From assembly GCF_026163685.1 (NCBI RefSeq), contig NZ_JAOXSR010000001.1, positions 124,001 to 188,000 of the forward strand: a DNA stretch of 64,000 bases, read 5' to 3'. The translations under genes were made by a program, and so were the position numbers. Source of the DNA: Oerskovia flava (GTDB taxonomy: Bacteria; Actinomycetota; Actinomycetes; Actinomycetales; Cellulomonadaceae). Positions within the stretch are counted from its first letter, which is position 1, and the number at the start of each line of letters is the position of its first letter. Under the pieces are notes generated by a model. The model did not search any database. It was not told where the DNA came from and saw only the letters and a program-made list of their open reading frames with translations. Below are positions 1 to 7,727 of this stretch, one piece after another.

Positions 1-152
1 GTGAAGATCGAGTTGTTCGTGAGGATGAGGAACGGCCGTCCCCGCTCCTGCAGCGCGCGCAGGAACTCCGGCGCGCCAGGGATGGCGTGCCCTTCGTGGA
101 CCAGCACACCGTCCATGTCGGTGAGCCAGCTCGTGATCGTGCGCTCGGCCAC
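1..152 (-). CDS. HAD-IIA family hydrolase, N-terminal part (cut by window edge)
   Basis: Read on the minus strand from a GTG at 152, the first 50 codons are in the window and the rest lies to the left. Residues 12-16 are D-M-D-G-V, the HAD motif I with the nucleophile and acid/base aspartates. Residues 44-48 are L-T-N-N-S, motif II. The region between (HAIPGAPEFLRAL) is typical of the NagD-like HAD-IIA subfamily, which dephosphorylates small sugar or nucleotide phosphates in the cytoplasm. The substrate cannot be told from the fragment. It is divergent from the ribbon-helix-helix gene on the right. The start is the first candidate upstream of motif I. Confidence 0.8.
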   Translation of the reverse strand, partial: MAERTITSWLTDMDGVLVHEGHAIPGAPEFLRALQERGRPFLILTNNSIF

Positions 153-296
153 AGTGCGACCTTTCGTCGTGGTGCTCTTGAGCGTCAGCCTAGTGCCCGG
201 CGCTTCCGTGGGCGGGTGCCGTCCGCTCGGACAGCCTGATCGTGAGCGCTGCTCGTGAACCCGCGACTCCCCGCCATTGACGTAGACGTGAATGGA

Positions 297-599
297 ATGG
301 GTGAGCAGAAGGTCAACGGCCAGGGCGTGAGCGACGAGCAGATCCAGGCGTGGGCTGACGAGGCTGAGGCCGGCTATGACGTGTCGAGACTGCGCCGTCG
401 TGGGCGCCCGAGCGCTGGTGAAGGGCCAGGGAGGGTGGTCCCTGTGCGGTTGGACGCGCGCACGCTAGCAGCGCTCAACGAGCGCGCGCAGGCAGAGGGG
501 CTGATGAACCGGTCCGAAGCGATCCGGGCGGCAGTGCGTGCCTGGGCGCACGTTGCGTGCGGCTCGACGACTCGGCAGTACCTCGACCTGCTGACCTGA
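297..599 (+). CDS. Ribbon-helix-helix (CopG-type) DNA-binding protein
   Basis: A 100-residue protein if read from ATG 297. A GTG at 255 in the same frame would add 14 residues with a proline-rich start and no better ribosome site. The N-terminal part carries QIQAWADEAEAGYD and a basic RRRGRP stretch. The C-terminal half has a short beta strand (VVPVRL) followed by two helices with NRSEAIRAAVRAW, the ribbon-helix-helix pattern of CopG/ParD/NikR-like regulators. Such proteins bind DNA as dimers. No toxin-like partner follows: the next gene encodes a membrane protein. It is therefore more likely a stand-alone regulator than an antitoxin, but its target is unknown. Confidence 0.7.
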   Translation: MGEQKVNGQGVSDEQIQAWADEAEAGYDVSRLRRRGRPSAGEGPGRVVPVRLDARTLAALNERAQAEGLMNRSEAIRAAVRAWAHVACGSTTRQYLDLLT

Positions 600-633
600 T
601 GCCCCGATCTGCGGCGATCCGGTCGTGTCCGGC

Positions 634-639
634 TACGCT
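634..639 (+). promoter_or_regulatory. Leaderless -10 element of the DUF368 gene
   Basis: TACGCT lies six bases before GTG 646 and matches the actinobacterial TANNNT -10. With this spacing transcription would begin at the start codon. No Shine-Dalgarno sequence precedes the GTG. This favours 646 over the in-frame GTG at 625. Confidence 0.55.
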
Positions 640-645
640 TCCCGG

Positions 646-1626
646 GTGACGAGCCACCGCCCCAACCCGGTCCCGCGACACGCCGTGCCCCCGGCGCAGG
701 ACGCGCCCAGCGGCGACGCCGCGCCGCAGCGGTCGTCGTGGCGCTCGGCACCGTCCTTCGTGGTCCGCGGCGGCATGGTCGGTGTCGCGGAGTCCGTACC
801 CGGTATCTCGGGCGGGACGGTCGCGCTCGTCGTCGGCCTGTACGACGGCCTCATCGACGCGGCGGGGCAGACGCTGCACGCCGGGCGCGAGCTGGTGCGG
901 GGCGTCGTGCGGCGGGAGGGGCTCGCGTCCGGACGCCGTGCGCTGCGGGAGGTCGACTGGCCGATGCTGCTGCCCGTCCTCGTCGGCATGGCGACGTTCC
1001 TCCTGGTGTCGCTACAGATCGTCGCGCCACTCCTCGAGGCCCACCCGGTGCCCGTGCGCGCGGTGTTCTTCGGCATGATCGCCGTCTCGGTCCTCGTGCC
1101 GTTGCGGCTGCTGCCCGGTCGGTTCCGGGTGGTCGACGGCGCTCTGCTCGCCCTCGGCGCGGCAGTGGCCTTTCTCCTCACCGGTCTGCCGCCCGCGGAC
1201 CTGGTCGACCCGCCCCTGTGGCTCGTGTTCGTCGGCGCGGCGATCGCCATCAACGCGCTCGTGCTGCCGGGCGTCTCCGGCTCGTTCATCCTGCTGGCGA
1301 TGGGGCTGTACATCCCCGTCCAGCAGGCGCTCTCCGACCGCGACCTGCAGTTCGTCGGGGTCTTCGCGCTCGGCGCGGCCGTCGGCCTCGGGTCGTTCGT
1401 CAAGCTCCTGCAGTGGCTGCTGCACCACCGCCGGCAGGTCACCATGGCCACGCTGGCCGGCCTGATGGTGGGTTCGCTGCGTGCCCTGTGGCCGTGGCAG
1501 GACGAGGCCGCCGGGCTGGAGGCACCCAGCGGCTCCGTGGCCGCGACCGTCGCTCTGGCGCTCGCCGGCGCGGCGGTCGCGGGCCTCGCGATCTGGTGGG
1601 AGTCGCGCGGTGGACGCGAGTCCTGA
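646..1626 (+). CDS. DUF368 membrane protein (PopT-type polyprenyl-phosphate translocase candidate)
   Basis: A 326-residue polytopic membrane protein with about eight hydrophobic segments after a 35-residue hydrophilic N-terminus. Near residues 43-60 it has the DUF368 signature GVAESVPGISGGTVAL, and a second related element (NALVLPGVSGSF) in the second half, as expected for an internally repeated fold. DUF368 proteins have been described as undecaprenyl-phosphate translocases (PopT) that return the C55 lipid carrier across the membrane for cell-wall synthesis. That role is family knowledge and is not tested here. The start at GTG 646 is chosen from the -10 hexamer. The stop overlaps the start of the TrmH gene by 17 bases, so the two are probably cotranscribed. 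Confidence 0.85.
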   Translation: MTSHRPNPVPRHAVPPAQDAPSGDAAPQRSSWRSAPSFVVRGGMVGVAESVPGISGGTVALVVGLYDGLIDAAGQTLHAGRELVRGVVRREGLASGRRALREVDWPMLLPVLVGMATFLLVSLQIVAPLLEAHPVPVRAVFFGMIAVSVLVPLRLLPGRFRVVDGALLALGAAVAFLLTGLPPADLVDPPLWLVFVGAAIAINALVLPGVSGSFILLAMGLYIPVQQALSDRDLQFVGVFALGAAVGLGSFVKLLQWLLHHRRQVTMATLAGLMVGSLRALWPWQDEAAGLEAPSGSVAATVALALAGAAVAGLAIWWESRGGRES

Positions 1627-2269
1627 GACTCCCGGCGTCGGGCCGTGGCCCGGCGGTGAGGCCGCCTGGCCCCGCGGAGCGGACGACGCGCTCGACCCGC
1701 GGTACGACGTCGCGCTCCTCGCGGAGGGGGACCGGCGCAATGTCGTCGACCGGTACCGCTACTGGACGCTCGAGGCGATCGTCGCCGACCTCGACACCCG
1801 CCGGCACCCGTTCCACGTCGCGATCGAGAACTGGGTCCACGACCTCAACATCGGGTCGGTCGTCCGCACCGCCAACGCGTTCGCCGCGGCCGAGGTCCAC
1901 ATCGTCGGCCGACGGCGGTGGAACCGGCGCGGCGCGATGGTCACCGACCGCTACCAGCACGTGCGTCACCACCCGGAGGTCGGCGACCTGCTCGCCTGGG
2001 CGGCGGACGACGGGCCCGACGGCGGGGGCGGCCTACCCGTGATCGGCATCGACAACGTGCCCGGCTCGGTCCCGATCGAGGGGTACGAGCTACCGCGCGC
2101 GTGCGTCCTGCTGTTCGGCCAGGAGCAGTCCGGGCTCACGCCGCAGGCGCAGGCCGCGTGCCGCGACGTCCTGCACATCACCCAGTTCGGCTCGACGCGC
2201 TCGCTCAACGCGGGTGCCGCCGCGGCGATCGCCATGCACGCCTGGATCACCCGGCACGCCGGTCCGTGA
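1610..2269 (+). CDS. TrmH/SpoU family RNA 2'-O-methyltransferase
   Basis: A 219-residue SPOUT-fold methyltransferase. The three SpoU motifs are present in order: NIGSVVRTANAF (motif 1, with the catalytic arginine), VLLFGQEQSGL (motif 2) and ITQFGSTRSLNAGAAAAIAM (motif 3). Such enzymes use S-adenosylmethionine to methylate a ribose 2'-OH in rRNA or tRNA. No extra RNA-binding domain is obvious, and the exact target nucleotide cannot be assigned. GTG 1610 is the first start in frame and overlaps the DUF368 gene by 17 bases. The coupling to DUF368 and the position just before the aldolase gene suggest a housekeeping role. Confidence 0.85.
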   Translation: MDASPETPGVGPWPGGEAAWPRGADDALDPRYDVALLAEGDRRNVVDRYRYWTLEAIVADLDTRRHPFHVAIENWVHDLNIGSVVRTANAFAAAEVHIVGRRRWNRRGAMVTDRYQHVRHHPEVGDLLAWAADDGPDGGGGLPVIGIDNVPGSVPIEGYELPRACVLLFGQEQSGLTPQAQAACRDVLHITQFGSTRSLNAGAAAAIAMHAWITRHAGP

Positions 2270-2335
2270 GGCTGACCGGGCCGGTCCGCCGACGTCCCAC
2301 CCGCTGACCCGCCGTGTCCAGCGGACGGGACCGAT

Positions 2336-2365
2336 CTGACCTCCGACCACGATCCGTGCCAAAAT
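2336..2365 (+). promoter_or_regulatory. Candidate promoter of the aldolase gene
   Basis: CTGACC at 2336-2341 and CAAAAT at 2360-2365 are separated by 18 bases, a plausible -35/-10 pair in this GC-rich context. It would give a leader of roughly 60 bases before ATG 2432. GGAG at 2420-2423 is the ribosome site. Confidence 0.35.
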
Positions 2366-2431
2366 CGGTGCGATACCAGGGCTCGGCAGCGTCGTCGTCC
2401 CCACCTCACTTCCGTCATTGGAGTACCGCAG

Positions 2432-3454
2432 ATGGCTATCGCAACCCCCGAGGTCTACGCCGAGATGATCGACCGCGCGAGGGCGGGCAAGTTCGCCTAC
2501 CCCGCTGTGAACATCACCTCGTCGCAGACCGTGACCGCCGCCATTCAGGGCTTCGCGGAGGCCGAGTCCGACGGCATCATCCAGGTCTCCGTCGGTGGCG
2601 CCGAGTACGCGTCCGGCTCGACGATCAAGGACCGCGTCTCCGGCTCGCTCGCGCTCGCCGCGTACGCGACCGAGGTCGCCAAGAACTACGACGTGACGAT
2701 CGCGCTGCACACCGACCACTGCGCCAAGCAGAACCTCGACTCCTGGGTCCGCCCGCTGCTCGCCCTCGAGGCCGAGCAGGTCAAGGCCGGCAAGCTCCCC
2801 ACGTTCCAGTCGCACATGTGGGACGGCTCGTCCGTGCCGCTCGACGAGAACCTCGTCATCGCCGAGGAGCTCCTCGAGCTCTCCGTCGCCGCGCGCACCA
2901 TCCTCGAGATCGAGGTCGGCGTCGTCGGTGGTGAGGAGGACGGCCACGAGGCCGAGATCAACGAGAAGCTCTACACGACGGTCGAGGACGGTCTCGCGAC
3001 GGTCCGCGCGCTCGGCACCGGCGAGAAGGGCCGCTACCTGACGGCCCTGACCTTCGGCAACGTGCACGGCGTCTACAAGCCCGGTGCGGTCAAGCTGCGT
3101 CCGGCCCTGCTCAAGCAGATCCAGGAGGGCGTGGGCGCCGAGGTCGGCAAGGAGAACCCGTTCGACCTCGTCTTCCACGGCGGCTCGGGCTCCACGGCCG
3201 AGGAGATCTCCGAGGCCGTGGACAACGGCGTCATCAAGATGAACATCGACACGGACACGCAGTACGCGTTCACGCGCCCCGTCGTCGACCACATCTTCCG
3301 CAACTACGACGGCGTGCTGAAGATCGACGGCGAGGTCGGCAACAAGAAGGCCTACGACCCGCGCGCCTGGGGCAAGCTGGCCGAGGCCGGCATGGCGCAG
3401 CGCATCGTCGAGGCGTCGCAGCAGCTGCGGTCCGCGGGCCAGAAGATCCGCTGA
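2432..3454 (+). CDS. fbaA: Class II fructose-bisphosphate aldolase
   Basis: A 340-residue cytoplasmic enzyme of glycolysis and gluconeogenesis that interconverts fructose 1,6-bisphosphate with glyceraldehyde 3-phosphate and dihydroxyacetone phosphate. Class II (zinc) features are visible: IALHTDHCAK holds a zinc-binding histidine and the catalytic-loop aspartate, then HGVYKPG and the phosphate-binding FHGGSGS, and a late KMNIDTDTQYAFT element. The length is normal for the actinobacterial long form. ATG 2432 is preceded by GGAG eight bases upstream. It stands alone, with its own candidate promoter and a strong terminator immediately after. Confidence 0.95.
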   Translation: MAIATPEVYAEMIDRARAGKFAYPAVNITSSQTVTAAIQGFAEAESDGIIQVSVGGAEYASGSTIKDRVSGSLALAAYATEVAKNYDVTIALHTDHCAKQNLDSWVRPLLALEAEQVKAGKLPTFQSHMWDGSSVPLDENLVIAEELLELSVAARTILEIEVGVVGGEEDGHEAEINEKLYTTVEDGLATVRALGTGEKGRYLTALTFGNVHGVYKPGAVKLRPALLKQIQEGVGAEVGKENPFDLVFHGGSGSTAEEISEAVDNGVIKMNIDTDTQYAFTRPVVDHIFRNYDGVLKIDGEVGNKKAYDPRAWGKLAEAGMAQRIVEASQQLRSAGQKIR

Positions 3455-3470
3455 CCTGATCTGACCTGAG

Positions 3471-3527
3471 CTCTGCACGACGAAGGCTCCCGACCGGCAC
3501 ACGGTCGGGAGCCTTCGTCGTGCAGAG
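3471..3527. terminator. Strong bidirectional terminator after fbaA
   Basis: Two perfectly complementary 25-base arms (3471-3495 and 3503-3527) flank a 7-base loop. It lies between convergent genes (fbaA ending at 3454 and the STAS gene ending at 3543), so it can serve both strands. There is no long T-run, as is common in high-GC genomes. Confidence 0.8.
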
Positions 3528-3542
3528 CGGTGGGCGGGAAGG

Positions 3543-4016
3543 TCAGCCGTCCTCGTGCCCTCCGCGGCGCCCGGCCGGAGCGGGGGCGCTGCCGGGCACG
3601 GAGGTGTCGTCGTCGAGATCGATGCCAGGATCGACGTCGACGATCTCGAGCAGCTCGCCGATGCGTGTCACCTCGAGGAGGAAGCGGACCGTTGGCGGGG
3701 CGCGCAGCACCCGCACGGGGCGCGCCGCACGCGAGGCGAGCCGCGCGAGGAACGCGACGCCCGACGAGTCCATGAACGTCACGTGGTGGGCGTCGATCTC
3801 GACCTGCAGCCCGGACTCCTCGGCGGCCGCGCTGGCCTCCTGGAGGTCCACACCGAGGTCGGCGTCGATCTCGCCGGACAGCACGATCCGTGCCCTCGAC
3901 GACCCGATGATGACGTGGACGCTGGCAGGGTCGCCCGTACCGTTGTCGGCGCCGTCGGACCCGGGTCCTGAAGAGACGCCAGACCCGCCGCCGGCTGAGT
4001 GATTCCCGTCGCGCAC
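3543..4016 (-). CDS. STAS-domain anti-anti-sigma factor
   Basis: A 157-residue cytosolic protein. After a Gly/Ser/Asp-rich N-terminal tail of about 40 residues comes a STAS fold with ARIVLSGEIDADL at its start and VTFMDSSGVAFLARL in the middle, where D-S-S-G holds the serine normally phosphorylated by an RsbW/SpoIIAB-type kinase. The unphosphorylated form binds the anti-sigma kinase and frees a sigma factor. GTG 4016 is chosen because AAGGAG sits six bases upstream. It is divergent from the PP2C/HATPase gene and separated from it by about 115 bases, so the two are likely functional partners. No sigma factor gene lies in the window. Confidence 0.85.
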   Translation of the reverse strand: MRDGNHSAGGGSGVSSGPGSDGADNGTGDPASVHVIIGSSRARIVLSGEIDADLGVDLQEASAAAEESGLQVEIDAHHVTFMDSSGVAFLARLASRAARPVRVLRAPPTVRFLLEVTRIGELLEIVDVDPGIDLDDDTSVPGSAPAPAGRRGGHEDG

Positions 4017-4130
4017 GTTGCTCCTTCCCGCTCCTACCGGACCGCTCGAGGTCTCGGTGACCACCAATCTACGGTTGAATGTCCAGTCGGGACAGTAACG
4101 CGGCCCTAACGTCCACCGTCGGAGGTGAAA

Positions 4131-6575
4131 GTGACCGGCTCGTCGAGCCTCGGCGCGCACCATGAGACCGGTGCAGCGTCCTCACCTCACCCCGGCCTGC
4201 CCGGTGACCCTCGCGACGTGCGGACGCTCGCCATGGAGCGCGCCGGCACGCCGATGTTCATCACCGGCACGCGCGAGGAGGGGATGCCGATCGTCTGGGT
4301 GAACGAGGCGTTCACCCGCGAGACCGGCTACGCGTTCGACGAGGTCGTGGGCCGCAGCCCGGACATGCTCATGCACCTGCTGTCGGAGCCGCGGGGGGCC
4401 GACGGCCTGCGCGCCTCGGTCGACGCGGGCCTCGAGGTCACGCACACGGTCCGCAGCTTCCGGCGCGACGGGACGCCCGTGTGGAGCCAGCTCTCGCTCG
4501 CCCCTCTCGGCGACGCGGACGGTCGGATCACGCACTGGGTCGGTGTGACCGCGGACGTCTCGGAGCACCTGGAGCGGTACGCCGCGCAGGTGGCGTCGTT
4601 CGAGCTGGAGCGGCGCGAGCGCGTCGGGCTCGACCTCATCGCGCGCTCGTCCGACCTGCTCAACGACCTCGAGTACCCGTTCGCGCTCCGGGAGATCTGC
4701 GAGCACCTCGAGGGTGTCATCGTCGGCTGGGCCGGCTTCTACCTCAACGACGACGGCCTGCGGTTCGCCGAGGGCGTCGACGTCGCGACACCGCCGAGCG
4801 GACGCGGGACGCGGCACGGCCGTCACATGCCGGCCGGCCCCGCGATCAAGCACACGGCGCAGACGGACGCCCTCGGGGACGCGATCACCGCCCAGGACGC
4901 CTCGGCGGAGGCCCCGGCCGGGTACGACGACCACCGCGACGCGGTGCAGGAGCTGCTCGACGGGACCGTCGACGGCCCGGTCCACCTCGACCTGACGAGG
5001 AGCTACCCGCAGTGGTCGGCCTCCGGGTGGATCGCGCGCGACGTCCGGCACCGGCTCGGCGTGCTGTCGGGCTTCCCCGACGTGGTCTCGGTGCACGCCA
5101 TCCCGGGGCGTCGGCGTGTGCTCGGCCTGCTCGTGACGAGCCCCGTCGTCACCGGGCTCGCGCCCGTCGACGCCGAGCACGACCAGGAGGCCGCGGCGCA
5201 GGCCGCCGCGCGCGAGGCGAGCACCGCGACCGTCCTGCAGGTCATCGCGCGCCGCGCCGGGGTAGCGATCGACAACGTGCGGCTCTACGCCCGCGAGCAC
5301 CGGCTCGCCGAGACGCTGCAGCGCGCCATGCTGCCCGAGCAGGCCGACGTGACCGGCCTGGACGTCTGGACGTACTACGCACCCAACTCCGAGCACGCCC
5401 AGGTCGGCGGGGACTGGTACGACGTCCTGCAGATCACGCCCGACGTCGTTGGGCTCGTCATCGGCGACGTCGTGGGCCACGACGTCGAGGCGGCCGCCGC
5501 GATGGGGCAGCTGCGGTCGGTCGTGCGGTCGTACGCGTACGAGCTCACGACGCCCGGGCCCGTCCTCGAGCGGGTGGACCAGCTCGTCGAGGGGATGCGC
5601 ATCCCGCGGTCGGCGAGCCTCGTGTACGCGAGCCTGGTCCGCACCGTGGCCTTGCTGCCGGACGACGTCGCCACCGACGACCCGAGCGGCACGCCGACCG
5701 GCGCTGCGCCCGACTCGCAGGACACGTCGGGGTCAGGTGACGACCTGCACCCTGAGCGCTGGGCGATCGAGTACACCCGGGCGGGCCACCTGCCGCCGCT
5801 GCTCCTGCGGGGTGGCGAGGTGACGCAGCTCAACGACGCCGGTGGCGCGCTCATCGGGTTCGGCTCCACGAAGCGTGCGACGGCCCGGGAGGAGCTCCTG
5901 CCGGGCGACGTCCTGCTCTTCTACACCGACGGGCTCATCGAGCGCCGCGACCGCGCGCTGCGGGTCGGCCTCGACGCCCTGGTCGACGCGTCCGCCGCGA
6001 TCACCGCCATCGACGCCGCCGGGATCGGGGAGGAGCTGCTCTCCCGCCTCGCCGACGCGCCGGAGGACGACGTCGCGCTCGTCGTCCTGCGGATCCCGGA
6101 CCCGGCGACCGACGCGCACGCCACCGCGCTGAGCCCGCGCAGCCGCCGGTGGCTGCTGCCCAGCGAGGCGGCGTCGATCGGCCGGGCGCGGCACGCCGTG
6201 CTGCGCACCTGTCAGGCGTGGGACCTGGGCGACAGCGCGAACGCGGAGCTCGTCGTCTCGGAGCTCGTCGCCAACGGTGTGCTGCACGGGTGGGGTCACA
6301 TCGCGCTGCGGCTGTTCGACACAGGTGACGGGCTGCGCGTCGAGGTGGAGGACTCCAACCCCGCGCCCCCGGTCACGACCGACGGACACCCCAACCGCAT
6401 GGGCGGGTTCGGGATGCAGATCGTCGAGCGGCTCGCGGACTGGGGCTGGCGCCCCGCCGGGTCGGGCAAGCTCGTGTGGGCTCGGCTGCGCCCGTCGCCC
6501 CTGGGCAAGCCGGACGGCATCGACGCCACCCGCGACACCGACGACACCGATGCCCCGGAGGGTACGGACCGCTAG
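4131..6575 (+). CDS. PAS-GAF-like-PP2C (SpoIIE)-HATPase stress-signalling protein
   Basis: An 814-residue multidomain regulator. Residues about 25-145 form a PAS domain (WVNEAFTRETGY, then a PAC-like RRDGTPVW). It resembles LOV domains but lacks the flavin-binding cysteine. About 160-385 is GAF-like. About 390-660 is an RsbU/SpoIIE PP2C phosphatase: LQRAMLPEQ, QVGGDWYDV and VIGDVVGHDVEAAAAM contain the metal-binding aspartates. About 670-795 is an RsbW-like HATPase with ELVVSELVANGVLHG and GGFGMQIVERLADWG. It therefore combines the phosphatase that reactivates an anti-anti-sigma factor with a kinase-type module that would inactivate it. GTG 4131 has GGAGG five bases upstream. The two flanking STAS genes are the obvious substrates. 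Confidence 0.88.
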   Translation: MTGSSSLGAHHETGAASSPHPGLPGDPRDVRTLAMERAGTPMFITGTREEGMPIVWVNEAFTRETGYAFDEVVGRSPDMLMHLLSEPRGADGLRASVDAGLEVTHTVRSFRRDGTPVWSQLSLAPLGDADGRITHWVGVTADVSEHLERYAAQVASFELERRERVGLDLIARSSDLLNDLEYPFALREICEHLEGVIVGWAGFYLNDDGLRFAEGVDVATPPSGRGTRHGRHMPAGPAIKHTAQTDALGDAITAQDASAEAPAGYDDHRDAVQELLDGTVDGPVHLDLTRSYPQWSASGWIARDVRHRLGVLSGFPDVVSVHAIPGRRRVLGLLVTSPVVTGLAPVDAEHDQEAAAQAAAREASTATVLQVIARRAGVAIDNVRLYAREHRLAETLQRAMLPEQADVTGLDVWTYYAPNSEHAQVGGDWYDVLQITPDVVGLVIGDVVGHDVEAAAAMGQLRSVVRSYAYELTTPGPVLERVDQLVEGMRIPRSASLVYASLVRTVALLPDDVATDDPSGTPTGAAPDSQDTSGSGDDLHPERWAIEYTRAGHLPPLLLRGGEVTQLNDAGGALIGFGSTKRATAREELLPGDVLLFYTDGLIERRDRALRVGLDALVDASAAITAIDAAGIGEELLSRLADAPEDDVALVVLRIPDPATDAHATALSPRSRRWLLPSEAASIGRARHAVLRTCQAWDLGDSANAELVVSELVANGVLHGWGHIALRLFDTGDGLRVEVEDSNPAPPVTTDGHPNRMGGFGMQIVERLADWGWRPAGSGKLVWARLRPSPLGKPDGIDATRDTDDTDAPEGTDR

Positions 6576-6609
6576 GGACGGTCTGCTCTGGACGGGCCGC
6601 TCGGGACCG

Positions 6610-6972
6610 TCAGTCGGTCGCGCCGTTGGCGGCGAAGCCCGTCGGCGGGGTGGCAGGCTCGCAGCGGTGGTCGCCGTCGATGCGGAAGAGCTCGAGCGCC
6701 CCGCACACCTCGAGGACGAAGAGGTCGCGGGCGTCGCAGCCGCGCAAGACGGTCGCTCCGCCCCGCTTGCGACCGGAGTCGGCGAGCGAGATGAGGAACG
6801 CCGCCCCGGTCGAGTCCATGAACGTCACCCGGCACATGTCGATCACCAGGAGCTGGCGGCGCAGTCCGACGACGCGGGCGGCGATCTCGGGGAACTGGTC
6901 GCGCTCCGCGAGATCCAGGTCTCCGGCGATGACGAGCGTGGTCGTCGCCGGGGACGTTGCGATCTCGATCAT
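6610..6972 (-). CDS. Second STAS-domain anti-anti-sigma factor
   Basis: A 120-residue protein consisting almost only of a STAS domain: TLVIAGDLDLAERDQF at the N-terminus and VTFMDSTGAAFLISL in the middle. The phospho-acceptor motif is D-S-T-G, against D-S-S-G in the STAS protein at 3.5 kb. A cysteine-bearing segment (RGCDARDLFVLEVCG) and a short tail follow. It converges on the PP2C/HATPase gene with only 34 bases between stops. The start ATG 6972 is supported by TACGCT seven bases upstream on the minus strand. It probably competes with the first STAS protein for the same kinase, or acts on another one. Confidence 0.83.
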   Translation of the reverse strand: MIEIATSPATTTLVIAGDLDLAERDQFPEIAARVVGLRRQLLVIDMCRVTFMDSTGAAFLISLADSGRKRGGATVLRGCDARDLFVLEVCGALELFRIDGDHRCEPATPPTGFAANGATD

Positions 6973-6979
6973 GCCTATG

Positions 6980-6985
6980 AGCGTA
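6980..6985 (-). promoter_or_regulatory. Leaderless -10 element of the second STAS gene
   Basis: Read on the minus strand, TACGCT is followed by seven bases and then ATG 6972, with no ribosome site. This is the same arrangement as in front of several other genes here. Confidence 0.5.
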
Positions 6986-7060
6986 AGCGGCGCGCCCCCT
7001 GCATGCACACGGTCGCGGGTGCCCACCGGGCCGGGCGCCGCCCGGACCGCCCAGGCCTGC

Positions 7061-7066
7061 CAGAAT
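7061..7066 (+). promoter_or_regulatory. Leaderless -10 element of the DUF3151 gene
   Basis: CAGAAT is followed by seven bases and ATG 7074. It supports this ATG over the ATG at 7065, which lies inside the hexamer. Confidence 0.45.
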
Positions 7067-7073
7067 GGCTCGT

Positions 7074-7520
7074 ATGACCGACGCGAGCACTCCCGCCCAG
7101 CCCACGCGCAACCTGCTGTCGGGCCCCGACCCGGTCCACCTGCCCGACGAGCCCGACGCGTCGGTGCGGACCGCGACCGATGCCGGGACGTCCGCCGAGG
7201 ACGGCGCCCGCCGGTACCCCGCGTCGTCGTACGCCTGGGCGCTGCTCGCCGAGGCCGCGCTCGCCGACGACGACCCGGTCGCCGCGTACGCCTACGCGCG
7301 CACCGGGTACCACCGCGGCCTGGACGCGCTGCGCCGCGCCGGGTGGCGCGGCCAGGGGCCGATCCCCGCCACGCACGTGCCGAACCAGGGCTTCCTGCGC
7401 GCGCTCCTCGCGCTCGCGGAGGCGGCCGACGCGATCGGCGAGGTGGACGAGGCGACCCGGTGCACGACGTTCCTCGTCGACTCCGGGACCTCGGCCGACG
7501 AGGTCCGCGCGCTGCGCTGA
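7074..7520 (+). CDS. DUF3151 family protein
   Basis: A 148-residue soluble protein of an actinobacterial family of unknown function. The recognisable core is YPASSYAWALLAEAAL, then YAYARTGYHRGLDALRRAGW and a conserved VPNQGFLRALLALAEAA. The alanine-rich helical pattern resembles a tetratricopeptide-like bundle. In mycobacteria a DUF3151 gene lies between fba and purA, and here it also sits between fbaA and purA, so the neighbourhood is conserved. No catalytic motif is visible. The start is taken at ATG 7074 from the -10 spacing. Confidence 0.8.
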   Translation: MTDASTPAQPTRNLLSGPDPVHLPDEPDASVRTATDAGTSAEDGARRYPASSYAWALLAEAALADDDPVAAYAYARTGYHRGLDALRRAGWRGQGPIPATHVPNQGFLRALLALAEAADAIGEVDEATRCTTFLVDSGTSADEVRALR

Positions 7521-7577
7521 CCCACGGTCCCGGTATCACTCCTGCGTGTGCCGCTGGGGTGGTTGGTCAATGACGGG

Positions 7578-7583
7578 TAAACT
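7578..7583 (+). promoter_or_regulatory. Candidate -10 element of purA
   Basis: TAAACT fits the TANNNT consensus and lies about 145 bases before purA ATG 7728, implying a leader of about 135 bases. No riboswitch was recognised in the leader. Confidence 0.35.
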
Positions 7584-7727
7584 CGTCGCGGTTCCCGGGT
7601 GACTGCCGCCCGGGTGCCCCTCGGGCCCGTGGTGGATCCGCCGTCGAGCAGGATCCCCGTGGCGCCCCACGAGCGCGCGTCGCACCGGACCGGCCCGAGG
7701 ACCAGGCAGTGTGAAAGTGGGGAATCC

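Noticed and set aside
297-599. Ribbon-helix-helix gene as antitoxin of a toxin-antitoxin pair
   Set aside because: No small toxin-like gene lies on either side; the next gene is a DUF368 membrane protein.
4060-4110. A GGTT...GGGACA pattern resembling a general-stress (SigB-like) promoter before the PP2C/HATPase gene
   Set aside because: The spacing is 12 bases instead of 14-16 and the -10 lacks GGGTA, so it is not reported as a feature.
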